The position numbers and the translations under genes are program-made. From Devosia sp. Leaf420 (GTDB lineage Bacteria; Pseudomonadota; Alphaproteobacteria; Rhizobiales; Devosiaceae): a stretch of 64,000 bases of DNA. Below, in pieces: positions 27,192 to 36,190 of this stretch. Location: assembly GCF_001425445.1 (NCBI RefSeq), contig NZ_LMQU01000011.1, positions 62,326-126,325 of the forward strand. The letters are read 5' to 3'. The notes beneath the pieces were generated by a model. That model saw only the letters and a list, made by a program, of their open reading frames with translations. It searched no databases and had not been told where the DNA came from. Within the stretch, counting starts at the first letter, position 1. Each line of letters begins with the position of its first letter.

Positions 27192-29249
27192 ATGAGATTG
27201 GGCGTAGACGTTGGCGGTACTTTCACCGACCTGCTCCTTCACGATGAGAAAGGCCGGCGAACTTTTCAGGCCAAGACCCCTTCAACGCCCGAAGATCAGT
27301 CGATCGGCGTCGTCGAAGGCGTGAAGCTGATCTGCGAGAAGGCCGGTATTTCGCCCGCCGATATCGACCTGATCCTGCACGGCACAACTGTCGCCACCAA
27401 TGCGGTGCTCGAAGGCAAGGGCTCGCGCGTCGGGCTCCTCGTCACCGAGGGCTTTGAATATACGCTCCATCTCGCCAAGGCCTGGACCCCGGGTCCGCTC
27501 TTTGGCTGGATCAATATGGAAAAGCCTGATCCATTGGCCTCGCTTGCCGATACCCGCGGCATTCCCGAGCGCATGAATGCGCGCGGCGAAGTTGTCCGCG
27601 AACTCGATGTGGCGGCGGCCACCGCGCTCATCGACGATCTCTGCTCCTCGGGCATCGAGGCGCTGACCATCTCGCTGATGCACTCCTATGCCAATGCCGC
27701 CCATGAGCGCCAATTGCGCGATATCGTAGCCCAGCGTTTCCCCGATATCCCGGTCTCGCTTTCGTCGGAAATCCTCCCCGAATTCCGCGAATATGACCGC
27801 GCCATCACCACGGTGATGAACGACTATGTCCGCCCGATCATGAAGCGTTACCTTTCGCGCATCGAAGATCGCCTGGCCGACAATGGCGTCACCGCGCGCC
27901 TTCATATCGTCCGCTCGGATGGCGGTTTGATGAGCGCCGCGGCAGCCTCGGAACGTCCGGTGCATACCGTGCTGTCCGGCCCTGCCGGTGGCGTTACATC
28001 GACCATGATGCTGTCGCGCCGCTCGGGCTTCCCGAAACTGCTCGCCTTCGACATGGGCGGCACGTCGACCGACGTTGCCGTCATCATTGACGGTGAAGCC
28101 ACCATTTCGCGCTCGACCGAAGTCGGCATGTTCCCGGCCAAGGTGCCGACGCTCGACGTGCGCAGCGTTGGCGCGGGCGGCGGTTCGATCGCCGACGTTT
28201 CCGAACTGACCGGCTCGCTCCGCGTCGGCCCACGCAGTGCTGGCGCTCGTCCAGGTCCGGTCTCCTACGGGCGTGGCGGCACGGAACCGGCCGTGAGCGA
28301 CGCCAATGTGGTGCTCGGCTATCTGCCGCCCGTGCTGCTCGGTGGCGAAATGAAGCTCGACGTCGAAGGCGCCCGCAAGGCCGTTGCCAATGTCGGCCAG
28401 CAGATCGGCCTTTCGCCCGAAGACGCGGCCAAGGGCATCATCGATATCGCCAATGAAGTCATGCTCGGCGCGCTCCGCGTCATCACGGTGCAGCGCGGTC
28501 TCGACCCGCGTGAATTCGGCCTCGTCGCTTTTGGCGGCGCCGGCCCGCTTCACGGCAATGCCATGGCCGAACTTTTGGGCTGCTATCCTGTGCTAGTGCC
28601 GCCGAATCCAGGCGTGCTCTGTGCACTCGGCTTCCTCGAAGCTGATTTCCGCAACGAATTCGTGCAGACCTATATCCGCTCGACCGTGGGCCTTGACCCA
28701 GCCGAAGTCTGGAGCCGTTTCGCCGAACTCGAAGCCAAGGCGCAGACTTGGCTGACCGAGCAGGAAGTGACAGAGGCCGATGCCTCGATCACCTATTCAC
28801 TCGATCTTCGCTATGAGCAGCAGGGCTTTGAAGTGGCGGTGCCGGTCAGCGCTGCAGACGTCCATAACAAGGGCGCGCTGACGCAGACGCTCGCTGATTT
28901 CCACGATATCCACGAACGCCTCTATGGCGTGCGCTTCACCGTTCCGGTCGAACTCGTCGCCATGCGCGTCGTTGCCCGCGGCGCCACGGAGCCCGTGGAA
29001 GAGTCCTTCGCCGAAGCCGCCTCGACCGACGTGAAAGCCGCGATCATCGAGACGCGCCCGGGCTATTTCAACGGCGCCTGGCAGGACACGGTCCATTATG
29101 ACCGCAACAGGCTTGGCGTCGGCTCGCGCGTCGAAGGCCCGGCAATCATCCGGCAATATGACACCACGACCGTGCTTCTCCCGGCGCACTATGCCGAGAT
29201 CGATGCGCACGGCAATATCCTGATCTGGCCCGTTTCGAAGGGGAATTGA
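27192..29249 (+). CDS. hyuA: Hydantoinase/oxoprolinase family protein, HyuA-type subunit
   Basis: ATP-binding subunit of an ATP-dependent cyclic-amide hydrolase (N-methylhydantoinase, 5-oxoprolinase or caprolactamase type), or of an acetone-carboxylase-like enzyme. The 685-residue protein opens with the actin-fold phosphate motif GVDVGGTFTD (4-13), then HGTTVATNAVLE, SGPAGGV and DMGGTSTDVA, all hallmarks of this family. The next gene encodes the HyuB partner. Ring opening of a hydantoin, imide or lactam is the family reaction; which ring is unknown. It heads the plus-strand transcript from the divergent promoter. Confidence 0.9.
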   Translation: MRLGVDVGGTFTDLLLHDEKGRRTFQAKTPSTPEDQSIGVVEGVKLICEKAGISPADIDLILHGTTVATNAVLEGKGSRVGLLVTEGFEYTLHLAKAWTPGPLFGWINMEKPDPLASLADTRGIPERMNARGEVVRELDVAAATALIDDLCSSGIEALTISLMHSYANAAHERQLRDIVAQRFPDIPVSLSSEILPEFREYDRAITTVMNDYVRPIMKRYLSRIEDRLADNGVTARLHIVRSDGGLMSAAAASERPVHTVLSGPAGGVTSTMMLSRRSGFPKLLAFDMGGTSTDVAVIIDGEATISRSTEVGMFPAKVPTLDVRSVGAGGGSIADVSELTGSLRVGPRSAGARPGPVSYGRGGTEPAVSDANVVLGYLPPVLLGGEMKLDVEGARKAVANVGQQIGLSPEDAAKGIIDIANEVMLGALRVITVQRGLDPREFGLVAFGGAGPLHGNAMAELLGCYPVLVPPNPGVLCALGFLEADFRNEFVQTYIRSTVGLDPAEVWSRFAELEAKAQTWLTEQEVTEADASITYSLDLRYEQQGFEVAVPVSAADVHNKGALTQTLADFHDIHERLYGVRFTVPVELVAMRVVARGATEPVEESFAEAASTDVKAAIIETRPGYFNGAWQDTVHYDRNRLGVGSRVEGPAIIRQYDTTTVLLPAHYAEIDAHGNILIWPVSKGN

Positions 29250-29254
29250 GCGCC

Positions 29255-31048
29255 ATGACCAACGCAACCGACACAACCACCGTCGATCCGATCACCCTCG
29301 ACATCATCGAGAACGCCCTCAAGAACGCCCGTTATGAAATGGACGGCGTCGTCGTACGCATCTCGCTCTCGCCGGTGATCCGCGAGCAGCACGACGAATT
29401 CCCGATGATCTGCAACGAACGCGGCCAGATGATCGTCGGCCAGTTCGGCTCCTACATTCCCTCCGTCGTCGAAAAGTTCGGCGGCGACGTGAACGAAGGC
29501 GATATCTTCGTCTGGAACGACCCCTATGCCTCGAAGGGCTCGATCTCGCACAACAATGACTGGTGCGTGATGCTGCCCATCTTCCACGAGAAGGTTCTCG
29601 TGGGCTTCTCCTCGATCTTCGGCCACATGGTCGATGTCGGCGGCACCGTACCGGGCTCGATGCCCGCCAATGCCCGAACCATCTGGGAAGAAGGCCTTCG
29701 CGTCCCACCGGTCAAGATCTACTCCAAGGGCGAATTGAACCAGGGTGTCCTCGACATCATGCTCAACAATTCGCGCACGCCGGACATGAACCGGGCCGAC
29801 CTCATGGCGCTGATCGCCGGCTGTCGGACGGCCGGCACCCGCGTCAAGGAACTCTGCGACCGTTTTGGCCGCGAGACCTATATGACCGCTTGCGACATGC
29901 TTTTGGCCCGCACCCGCGAAGCCATGCGCGTCGTCATTCGGAAGTACATTCCGGAAGAGCCGGTAAGCTTCACCGACTATGTCGATGACGATGGCCTCGG
30001 CAATGGCCCGTTCAAGATGACGCTGACCATTTCCCGTCGCGGCGATGTGGCCGTGTTCGACTGGACCGGGACGGATGCGCAGGCGGAAGGCCCGATCAAC
30101 TTCCATATCCATGAAGGGCTCTGCAAGCTCTTCTTCGGCGTCTATATGATCATGTCGTTCGACCCTTCGGTGCTGTTCAACGAAGGTTTTTATGACCTGT
30201 TCGAGATCGTGTTGCCGGAAGGAAGCCTGCTAAATCCGCGCTTCCCGGCAGCCCTTTCGAACCGCCTCAACACCCATACGCGCTTCTTCGACTGCCAGGC
30301 CGGCGCGCTCGGCAAGTTCGTGCCGCAGCTTTCAATGGCTGCCGGCTATGGCACGAGCCCGCACTTCATCTTCTCGGGCACCGACAAGGACAACAAGTAC
30401 TTCCAGCTCATGGAATTGCTGTTCGGCGGGGTGCCGGGACGACCAAAGGGTGATGGCTTCGACGGTCACGCCTGGTGGCCGCTCTTTTCGGCGACCCCCA
30501 TCGAATATATCGAGAACTACTATCCCGTTCTCATCGAGCGCTATCAGCCGATCCAGGATTCCGGTGGTCCCGGCCTTCATCGAGGTGGCGCCGGGATCGA
30601 AAAGGTCTATCGCCTGCTCGAAAGGGGCCAGGTCTCGATCCATGACGACCGCGAAGTCGTGCCACCCTGGGGCATCAATGGCGGCCTTCACGGCGGCACA
30701 TCGAGCAAATGGGTGATCAAGAACGGCGAAACCGAACCGACCCGCATCCCGTCCAAGATCGACAATCTCAAGGTCAATCCCGGCGACCGCGTCGTGTTCA
30801 AGACCGCCGGTTCCGGTGGCTGGGGCGATCCGCTGGAACGCGCCGCCGAGATCGTCGCCCGCGACGTGCGCTATGGCCTCGTCTCTCGCGAACAGGCGGA
30901 GAAATCCTATGGCGTCATCCTGACCGAGGACAATGAGGCAGACCTCGCAGCCACGGCCAAGCTGCGCGACGCCACCAAGAAAGAGCGCGGCGAGCCGCCA
31001 GCTTTCGACTTCGGCTACACGCCGCCGGAACGCCAAGCAGCGGAATAA
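29255..31048 (+). CDS. hyuB: Hydantoinase B/oxoprolinase family protein, HyuB-type subunit
   Basis: Catalytic partner of HyuA, 597 residues. Features of the family include NALKNARYEMDGVV near the start, FVWNDPYASKGSISHNND, GHMVDVGG and the C-terminal SGGPGLHRGGAG and GSGGWGDP. I start at ATG 29255; a TTG three codons earlier (29246) overlaps the hyuA stop and is possible. The extra residues after GWGDP form a charged tail. The pair HyuA-HyuB followed by a strong terminator forms one transcription unit. Confidence 0.9.
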   Translation: MTNATDTTTVDPITLDIIENALKNARYEMDGVVVRISLSPVIREQHDEFPMICNERGQMIVGQFGSYIPSVVEKFGGDVNEGDIFVWNDPYASKGSISHNNDWCVMLPIFHEKVLVGFSSIFGHMVDVGGTVPGSMPANARTIWEEGLRVPPVKIYSKGELNQGVLDIMLNNSRTPDMNRADLMALIAGCRTAGTRVKELCDRFGRETYMTACDMLLARTREAMRVVIRKYIPEEPVSFTDYVDDDGLGNGPFKMTLTISRRGDVAVFDWTGTDAQAEGPINFHIHEGLCKLFFGVYMIMSFDPSVLFNEGFYDLFEIVLPEGSLLNPRFPAALSNRLNTHTRFFDCQAGALGKFVPQLSMAAGYGTSPHFIFSGTDKDNKYFQLMELLFGGVPGRPKGDGFDGHAWWPLFSATPIEYIENYYPVLIERYQPIQDSGGPGLHRGGAGIEKVYRLLERGQVSIHDDREVVPPWGINGGLHGGTSSKWVIKNGETEPTRIPSKIDNLKVNPGDRVVFKTAGSGGWGDPLERAAEIVARDVRYGLVSREQAEKSYGVILTEDNEADLAATAKLRDATKKERGEPPAFDFGYTPPERQAAE

Positions 31049-31052
31049 GCGA

Positions 31053-31075
31053 ACGGGGCCGAAAGGCCCCGTTTT
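31053..31075 (+). terminator. Intrinsic terminator after hyuB
   Basis: ACGGGGCC (31053-31060) and GGCCCCGT (31065-31072) pair around a GAAA tetraloop, followed by TTT. It starts five bases after hyuB, and the stop codon of the convergent lacI-type gene lies in its T-tail. Confidence 0.85.
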
Positions 31076-32148
31076 CATCTCTCGTCTTCGTTTTTCGCGG
31101 CATCCGCTTCGCCCCGATAGGCTGGTGGCACGGGGATCGAACTACGCCAGATCAGACGCCCCTTGATCGGCCGGTCAATGCCACGCGGAATTGGCTCGGT
31201 CGGATCGTCGAGATGGAGGATGGACAGGGTTTCATCGACCATCTGCTCGATCGGCTGTCTCACGGTGGTCAGCTGATAGGGCGCGCGGCGGCCTTCGGGG
31301 ATATCGTCGAAGCCGCCGACCATCAGATCTTCCGGCACGCGCAGACCCAGGCGATGGCGCAAAGCATCGATGGCGCCCATGGCCATGATGTCGTTAACCC
31401 CGAACAAAGCGTCGGGGCGCACGCGGCTTTTGTCGCGGATCAGCTTGATCGTCGCGTTGAAGGCCCCCTCATAGGAGGAATGCCCATGCACCTCGACGAT
31501 CTGGGAGCGCTTTACGCCACCATCGAGCAGGCGCTCAACGAAACCGCGCACACGATCGCCACTTGTCGTGCCCTTCAAATCGCCGGTGATCAGTGCAAAA
31601 TTCTGCGCGCCCGCAGCCAAAAAGGCTTCGGCGATCAAGGCGCCGCCCGCGACATTGTCGCAGCGCACGCCGGACGCATCGGAGCCCGGAATGTAGCGAT
31701 TGAACAGCACGATCGGGATGCCGCGATCATGGCAGAGACTGATCATGCGGGTCGAAAGTTGCGCCGCGGTCAAGACCACGCCGTCCACCTGATATTTGAG
31801 GAGATGCATGATTGCCTCGTCGCTTTCCGAATTCGGCTCGACGGTGAAGATCAGCACCTGCCGCCCCTGCGCCTGGAGGCGCCGGCTAAAGGTGTGGAGG
31901 ACGTGGACGTAAAAGGGATTGTCGAGATTGCCGATGATCAGCGCAACGATATTGGTGCGTTTCGTCGTCAGGCTGCTGGCAATGGAGTTCGGGACGTAGT
32001 TAAGCTTGAGCGCAGCTTCGAGCACTTTGGTGCGGGTTTCGTCCGCTATGCGCGAGCCGGGCGTAAAGGCCCGCGAGACCACCGATTGAGAAACGCCGGC
32101 TAAAGCGGCGACATCGAACGAAGTTGACCTGGAGCTTTTCCGCGCCAT
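31075..32148 (-). CDS. LacI-family transcriptional regulator of the catabolic island
   Basis: The 357-residue protein has an N-terminal LacI helix-turn-helix (FDVAALAGVSQSVVSRAF, about 10-27), the hinge, and a periplasmic-binding-protein-like sensor domain (ALIIGNLDNPFY onward to IWRSS). I use ATG 32148, preceded by GGAAAG; an ATG at 32190 falls inside the operator-like palindrome and is unlikely. It sits between hyuAB and the ABC importer and is probably autoregulated. The effector would be the imported substrate or an intermediate. Confidence 0.9.
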   Translation of the reverse strand: MARKSSRSTSFDVAALAGVSQSVVSRAFTPGSRIADETRTKVLEAALKLNYVPNSIASSLTTKRTNIVALIIGNLDNPFYVHVLHTFSRRLQAQGRQVLIFTVEPNSESDEAIMHLLKYQVDGVVLTAAQLSTRMISLCHDRGIPIVLFNRYIPGSDASGVRCDNVAGGALIAEAFLAAGAQNFALITGDLKGTTSGDRVRGFVERLLDGGVKRSQIVEVHGHSSYEGAFNATIKLIRDKSRVRPDALFGVNDIMAMGAIDALRHRLGLRVPEDLMVGGFDDIPEGRRAPYQLTTVRQPIEQMVDETLSILHLDDPTEPIPRGIDRPIKGRLIWRSSIPVPPAYRGEADAAKNEDER

Positions 32149-32176
32149 CAATTTTCTTTCCGGGGGCCTGCCGTCA

Positions 32177-32192
32177 GAATGCGCATGCATTC
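32177..32192. promoter_or_regulatory. Candidate LacI-family operator before the regulator gene
   Basis: GAATGC-GCAT-GCATTC: two perfect inverted hexamers around a four-base spacer, 29 bases upstream of the regulator ATG. The first 12 bases match the site before hyuA exactly. Confidence 0.6.
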
Positions 32193-32352
32193 CTCGCCCT
32201 TCCCCTATCGATAATCCCAGCCGCGCTGGGTTTCAATGTAAACCTGCACGCTTGCTGTGCATCTCGCCTGCAAAAACCGCTCGCCGCTACAAGAATTCTC
32301 GCCAAAGATTTTTAGAACGGGAATTGACTTGGGTAATGAGTTGCGCTCCTAT

Positions 32353-32364
32353 GAATACGCATTC
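32353..32364. promoter_or_regulatory. Candidate LacI-family operator before the ABC importer operon
   Basis: GAATACGCATTC is palindromic except for one pair and shares GAAT-CGCAT-C with the other two sites in the island. It lies about 50 bases before the binding-protein start codon, a suitable position for repression. Confidence 0.55.
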
Positions 32365-32413
32365 ACCGTCATAGCCCGAGGGGGGTTCGATGGCCGGATA
32401 CAGGGAGACTCTC

Positions 32414-33532
32414 ATGAACAAACGCGCGCTGCTCGCGTCGGTTGGCGCCTTGACCATGCTTGTTGGCTTTGCAGGGGCTGCCTCTGCAGACGAGGCGAGC
32501 GACGGCTTGGCTCGGGCCAAGGAAAATATCGCCAAATATACCTCGAAGCCTGAATTCGTTGCCCCGGGTGACGCCTTCGATGCCAAGGCCTGCTCGGCCG
32601 GCAAGAAGATGATGTCGATCCCGAACAATAGCGGCAATCCCTTTCTCAAGGGCATCATCGATCGCATGAAGGCGGCCGGCGCCGAAGTTGGCCTCGAAGT
32701 GCGCGAATGGGAAAACCAGGGCCAGCCGAGCCAGTGGGTCCAGGGCATCGAACTCGCAACGCGCGAAAAATACGACATCATCGACCTGATCTCGGGTATC
32801 GATCCGGGCACCGTCGCCCCGCAGCTCCAGGCTGCCAGCGATGCCGGCGTCAAGGTCATGACCTCGCACTTCTACGACCCAAGCTTCGAACAGCACCCGG
32901 TGGTGTCGAGCTCGCTGACCATCGGCTTCGGTGAAATCGGCACGATCCTCGCTGACTGGTCGACTGTCGCGACCGAAGGCAAGGCAAATGTCGCTCTGGT
33001 CATCTCGACCGACGTGCCGCCGACCATTCCTCTGGTCGAAAACTTCAAGAAGCAGCTCGCCGAGAATTGCCCGAACTGCAAGATCGTCACCGAGATCAAT
33101 GTCGGCGTGACCGAATGGGGCACCAAGATCCAGCCAGCCGTGCAGACTGCCGTCCAGGCCAATCCCGACATCAATGTCGTGATCCCGATCTATGACTCCA
33201 TGAGCCAGTTCGTCGTCCCCGCGCTGCGCCTTGCCGGCAAGACCGGCGAAGTCAAGCTCGCGACCTTCAATGGCACGCCTTTCGTGCTCGACTATATCGC
33301 CCAGGGTCTGGCCGATATGGACATAGGGGAAAGCCTCGACTGGATCGCCTATGCCACGGTCGACGGCCACCTCCGCGACGCCTGCGGCCTTCCGACCCCG
33401 ACCGCGCTCAACGTGCCCTTCTATATCTTCGACAAGAACAACATTGCCGAAGCTGGCACCCCGGCCCAGTTCGATACCGGCTATGGCGATGCCTACAAGT
33501 CTGGCTTCCGCAAGCTCTGGGGCCTCGAATAA
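32414..33532 (+). CDS. Substrate-binding protein of a sugar-type (CUT2) ABC importer
   Basis: Periplasmic receptor of 372 residues. ATG 32414 has AGGGAG seven bases upstream and gives a clean signal peptide ending at GAASA-D (about residue 24). The mature part has the ribose-binding fold pattern: MMSIPNNSGNPFLKG, IIDLISGIDP, and an interdomain crossover near SMSQFV. It carries extra Cys residues (KACSAG, NCPNC) that may form disulfides. Members import sugars, polyols, autoinducers or purine-like compounds; the ligand is unknown but probably the island substrate. Confidence 0.88.
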   Translation: MNKRALLASVGALTMLVGFAGAASADEASDGLARAKENIAKYTSKPEFVAPGDAFDAKACSAGKKMMSIPNNSGNPFLKGIIDRMKAAGAEVGLEVREWENQGQPSQWVQGIELATREKYDIIDLISGIDPGTVAPQLQAASDAGVKVMTSHFYDPSFEQHPVVSSSLTIGFGEIGTILADWSTVATEGKANVALVISTDVPPTIPLVENFKKQLAENCPNCKIVTEINVGVTEWGTKIQPAVQTAVQANPDINVVIPIYDSMSQFVVPALRLAGKTGEVKLATFNGTPFVLDYIAQGLADMDIGESLDWIAYATVDGHLRDACGLPTPTALNVPFYIFDKNNIAEAGTPAQFDTGYGDAYKSGFRKLWGLE

Positions 33533-35163
33533 TGACCGCACTGTCGGATCACGCACTCCCCGATCCGACCAACCATCCGGGGGCGCCTCAGGCGCTCCCG
33601 GTGCTGTCGGTGTCCAATATTTCCAAGACCTTTGGCGGCGCCAAGGCGCTGCAGAACGTTTCGTTCAAGGTCATGCCCGGCGAGGTCCATGGACTTCTCG
33701 GCAAGAATGGTTCCGGCAAATCGACGCTCGTCAAAATCCTCGCTGGCTTCCACGCGCCCGATGAAGGCGGCACGCTGGAATTCAACGGTGAACGCGTGAG
33801 CCTGCCTCTGAAGCCGGGCGATTATCGCCGGCTCGGCATGGCTTTCGTGCATCAAAATCTCGGTCTCATCCCGTCGCTGACGGTGATGGAAAATCTGCGC
33901 CTCGTGCCACTGACCGCGGCCAAGTCCGCCTATATCAATTGGTCTGCTGAAGAACGCGCCACCCGGCAGGCGCTGGCCCGCTTTGGCCTCGATATCGACC
34001 CCAGTGAGCGCGTCGATCGCCTGACTCCGGTGCAGCGCGCTTTGCTCGCCATCGTCCGCGCCTTCGAAGAAATCGAAGCTTCGCGCGCCGTCACCGGCCG
34101 CCCCGGCCTTGTGCTCCTCGACGAACCGACGCCCTTTCTCCCGGCGGCCGGCGTGGCCCAGCTCTTTGATATGGTGCGCTCGATCACCCGCTCTGGCTCG
34201 AGCGTTATCTTCATCTCCCATGACATCGACGAGGTCATGGAAATCACTGATTCAATCACGGTCCTCCGCGACGGCGTCATGGCTGGCGAATTGAAGCGCG
34301 CCGACGCCACGCACGAGACCATCGTCAAGATGATCGTCGGCCGCAGCCTCACCAAGGCTGAGCGGCCCGCCGGTCCCGCCATCAGCCGCCCGGTCTATGC
34401 GCGCATTTCTGGTCTCGCCGGCAAGATGCTGCAGCCTTCCGACATCGATGTGGGCAAGGGCGAAATCCTCGGGCTTACCGGCCTCATCGGTTCGGGCTAT
34501 GCCGAAGTGCCCTATCTCGTCTTTGGCGCACATCCTGCGCGTTCCGGCACGATCGCCATCGAAGGCGGCAACGCGTTCGACCAGAAGACGCTCTCGCCCA
34601 AGGCTGCCATCGACATGGGTTTTGCCCTTTTGCCTGGTGACCGCCAGGGCGCGAGCGGCGTCGATAGTCTGCCCATCGTCGACAACATGTTCCTGCCCGA
34701 TGTCTCCCGCTTTTTCCGCGGCGGGTTCCTGCGCAACGGCGCCATGGTCCGCGAGGCCAAATCGCTGGGCACGACATTTGAAGTGCGCCCCAATGATCCA
34801 GGCCTCAAACTTTCGGCGCTCTCGGGCGGTAATGCCCAAAAGGTGCTGATCGCGCGCTGGATGAACCGCTCGCCCAGCCTCCTGCTTCTCGACGAACCGA
34901 CCCAGGGCGTCGATGTCGGCACCCGCCAGCAGATCTTTGCCGCGCTCCGCGCCGCTGCAGCCAAGGGCATGTCGGTTATCTGCGCCAGCTCGGAGGCCGA
35001 ACAGCTGGCCGAGATCTGCGATCGTGTTCTGGTCTTTTCCAAGGGCAGCATCTGCACCGAAATCTCGGGCGATGCCGTCACCAAGGATGGCATTTCCGAA
35101 GCCTGCTACGCCACAGCCGCGCCCCTTTCCACCCCATCCCAATCTTCGCGGGTTGCATCATGA
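33532..35163 (+). CDS. ATP-binding protein of the CUT2 ABC importer (two fused ATPase domains)
   Basis: RbsA/MglA-type protein of 543 residues. Domain 1 has Walker A GKNGSGKST at 57-65, Walker B LVLLDEP and switch ISHD, but its signature reads LTPVQRALLAI instead of LSxGxxQ. Domain 2 has the usual degenerate P-loop (TGLIGSGYAE) yet an intact signature (LSGGNAQKV) and LLLLDEPTQGVD. Such asymmetry is normal for the family, one composite site being active. The ATG shares one base with the upstream TAA (TAATG). Confidence 0.9.
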   Translation: MTALSDHALPDPTNHPGAPQALPVLSVSNISKTFGGAKALQNVSFKVMPGEVHGLLGKNGSGKSTLVKILAGFHAPDEGGTLEFNGERVSLPLKPGDYRRLGMAFVHQNLGLIPSLTVMENLRLVPLTAAKSAYINWSAEERATRQALARFGLDIDPSERVDRLTPVQRALLAIVRAFEEIEASRAVTGRPGLVLLDEPTPFLPAAGVAQLFDMVRSITRSGSSVIFISHDIDEVMEITDSITVLRDGVMAGELKRADATHETIVKMIVGRSLTKAERPAGPAISRPVYARISGLAGKMLQPSDIDVGKGEILGLTGLIGSGYAEVPYLVFGAHPARSGTIAIEGGNAFDQKTLSPKAAIDMGFALLPGDRQGASGVDSLPIVDNMFLPDVSRFFRGGFLRNGAMVREAKSLGTTFEVRPNDPGLKLSALSGGNAQKVLIARWMNRSPSLLLLDEPTQGVDVGTRQQIFAALRAAAAKGMSVICASSEAEQLAEICDRVLVFSKGSICTEISGDAVTKDGISEACYATAAPLSTPSQSSRVAS

Positions 35164-36158
35164 CCGACGCCCTCTCCACCCCGTCCGCCGCCAAGCCCGC
35201 AGTCAATCTCACGCGCCAGTTCGAGCGCATCGCCTTGCTGCTGGTCTGGGTTGTTATCATCGGCCTCTTCAGCGCCGCGATGCCCTCGGCCTTCTTTAAC
35301 TGGGGCAATTTTTCGATCATGTTCGCCTCCTATGCCCCGGCAGCCTTGCTGGCATTGGCGATCATCATTCCGCTGACGGCAGGCGACTATGACCTCTCCG
35401 TCGGCGCGACGCTGACGCTCTCCGCCTCGACTATCGGCGTCCTCAATGTCTGGCACCAGATGCCGATCGGCCTCGTGCTTTGCATCGTTCTGGCCATGGG
35501 TGTGCTGGTTGGGCTCTTCCACGCGCTCTTCATCATCTATTTCCGCGTGCCCTCGCTGGTCGTCACCCTTGGCTCTACCTCGCTGATGAGTGGCGCCGTG
35601 CAATGGATGACCAACTCCTCGACCATTGGCGGCATCGACAACAACCTGATCATGGCCGCAGTCGGATATCGCCTCTTCTGCATTCCCTACGCTTTCTACT
35701 ACGCTTTGGCCGCCGCGCTGATCATGTGGTACATTTTCGATTACACCCCCCTCGGGCGAAAGCTGCTCTTCGTCGGGCGCGGGCGTGAAGTTGCCCGGCT
35801 CAACGGCATCGCCGTCAATCGCGTGCGCGTCGGCGCCCTGGTCATGTCGGGCGTTCTCGCCTCGGCTGCCGGCATTCTCTATGCAGGCGTGCTGGGTTCG
35901 GCCGATCCCTATTCGGGCCTGAATTTCCTGCTCCCCGCCTTTGCCGCCGCATTCCTCGGCGCCACCACCATCCAGCCGGGACGCTTCAATCCCTGGGGCA
36001 CGCTGGTCGCCGTCTATTTCCTCGCGACCGGCATTACCGGCCTTTCCATGCTCGGCATTCCGCTCTGGGTCACCAATGTCTTCAATGGCGGCGCGCTGAT
36101 CCTGGCAATCACCATCTCCCAAATCACCCGCGGTCGCGAAGCCTCAGACCTCGGCTAA
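35160..36158 (+). CDS. Permease of the CUT2 ABC importer
   Basis: Inner-membrane permease of 332 residues with about eight to ten helices and the RbsC-type hallmark stretches [17 protein letters not shown] and [20 protein letters not shown]. It would homodimerise. The ATG overlaps the ATPase stop by four bases. The next gene follows after 32 bases with its own ribosome-binding site, so transporter and dehydrogenases appear to share one transcript. Confidence 0.9.
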   Translation: MTDALSTPSAAKPAVNLTRQFERIALLLVWVVIIGLFSAAMPSAFFNWGNFSIMFASYAPAALLALAIIIPLTAGDYDLSVGATLTLSASTIGVLNVWHQMPIGLVLCIVLAMGVLVGLFHALFIIYFRVPSLVVTLGSTSLMSGAVQWMTNSSTIGGIDNNLIMAAVGYRLFCIPYAFYYALAAALIMWYIFDYTPLGRKLLFVGRGREVARLNGIAVNRVRVGALVMSGVLASAAGILYAGVLGSADPYSGLNFLLPAFAAAFLGATTIQPGRFNPWGTLVAVYFLATGITGLSMLGIPLWVTNVFNGGALILAITISQITRGREASDLG

Positions 36159-36190
36159 ATTCAAGGCGCGACAAGCGCAGGAGGACCATC

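Noticed and set aside
27282-28553. Antisense frame of 423 codons opposite hyuA
   Set aside because: hyuA has all family motifs; the antisense product is low-complexity Arg/His/Ala-rich.
32369-33556. Antisense frame of 395 codons opposite the binding-protein gene
   Set aside because: The sense gene has a signal peptide, ribosome site and family pattern; the antisense has none.
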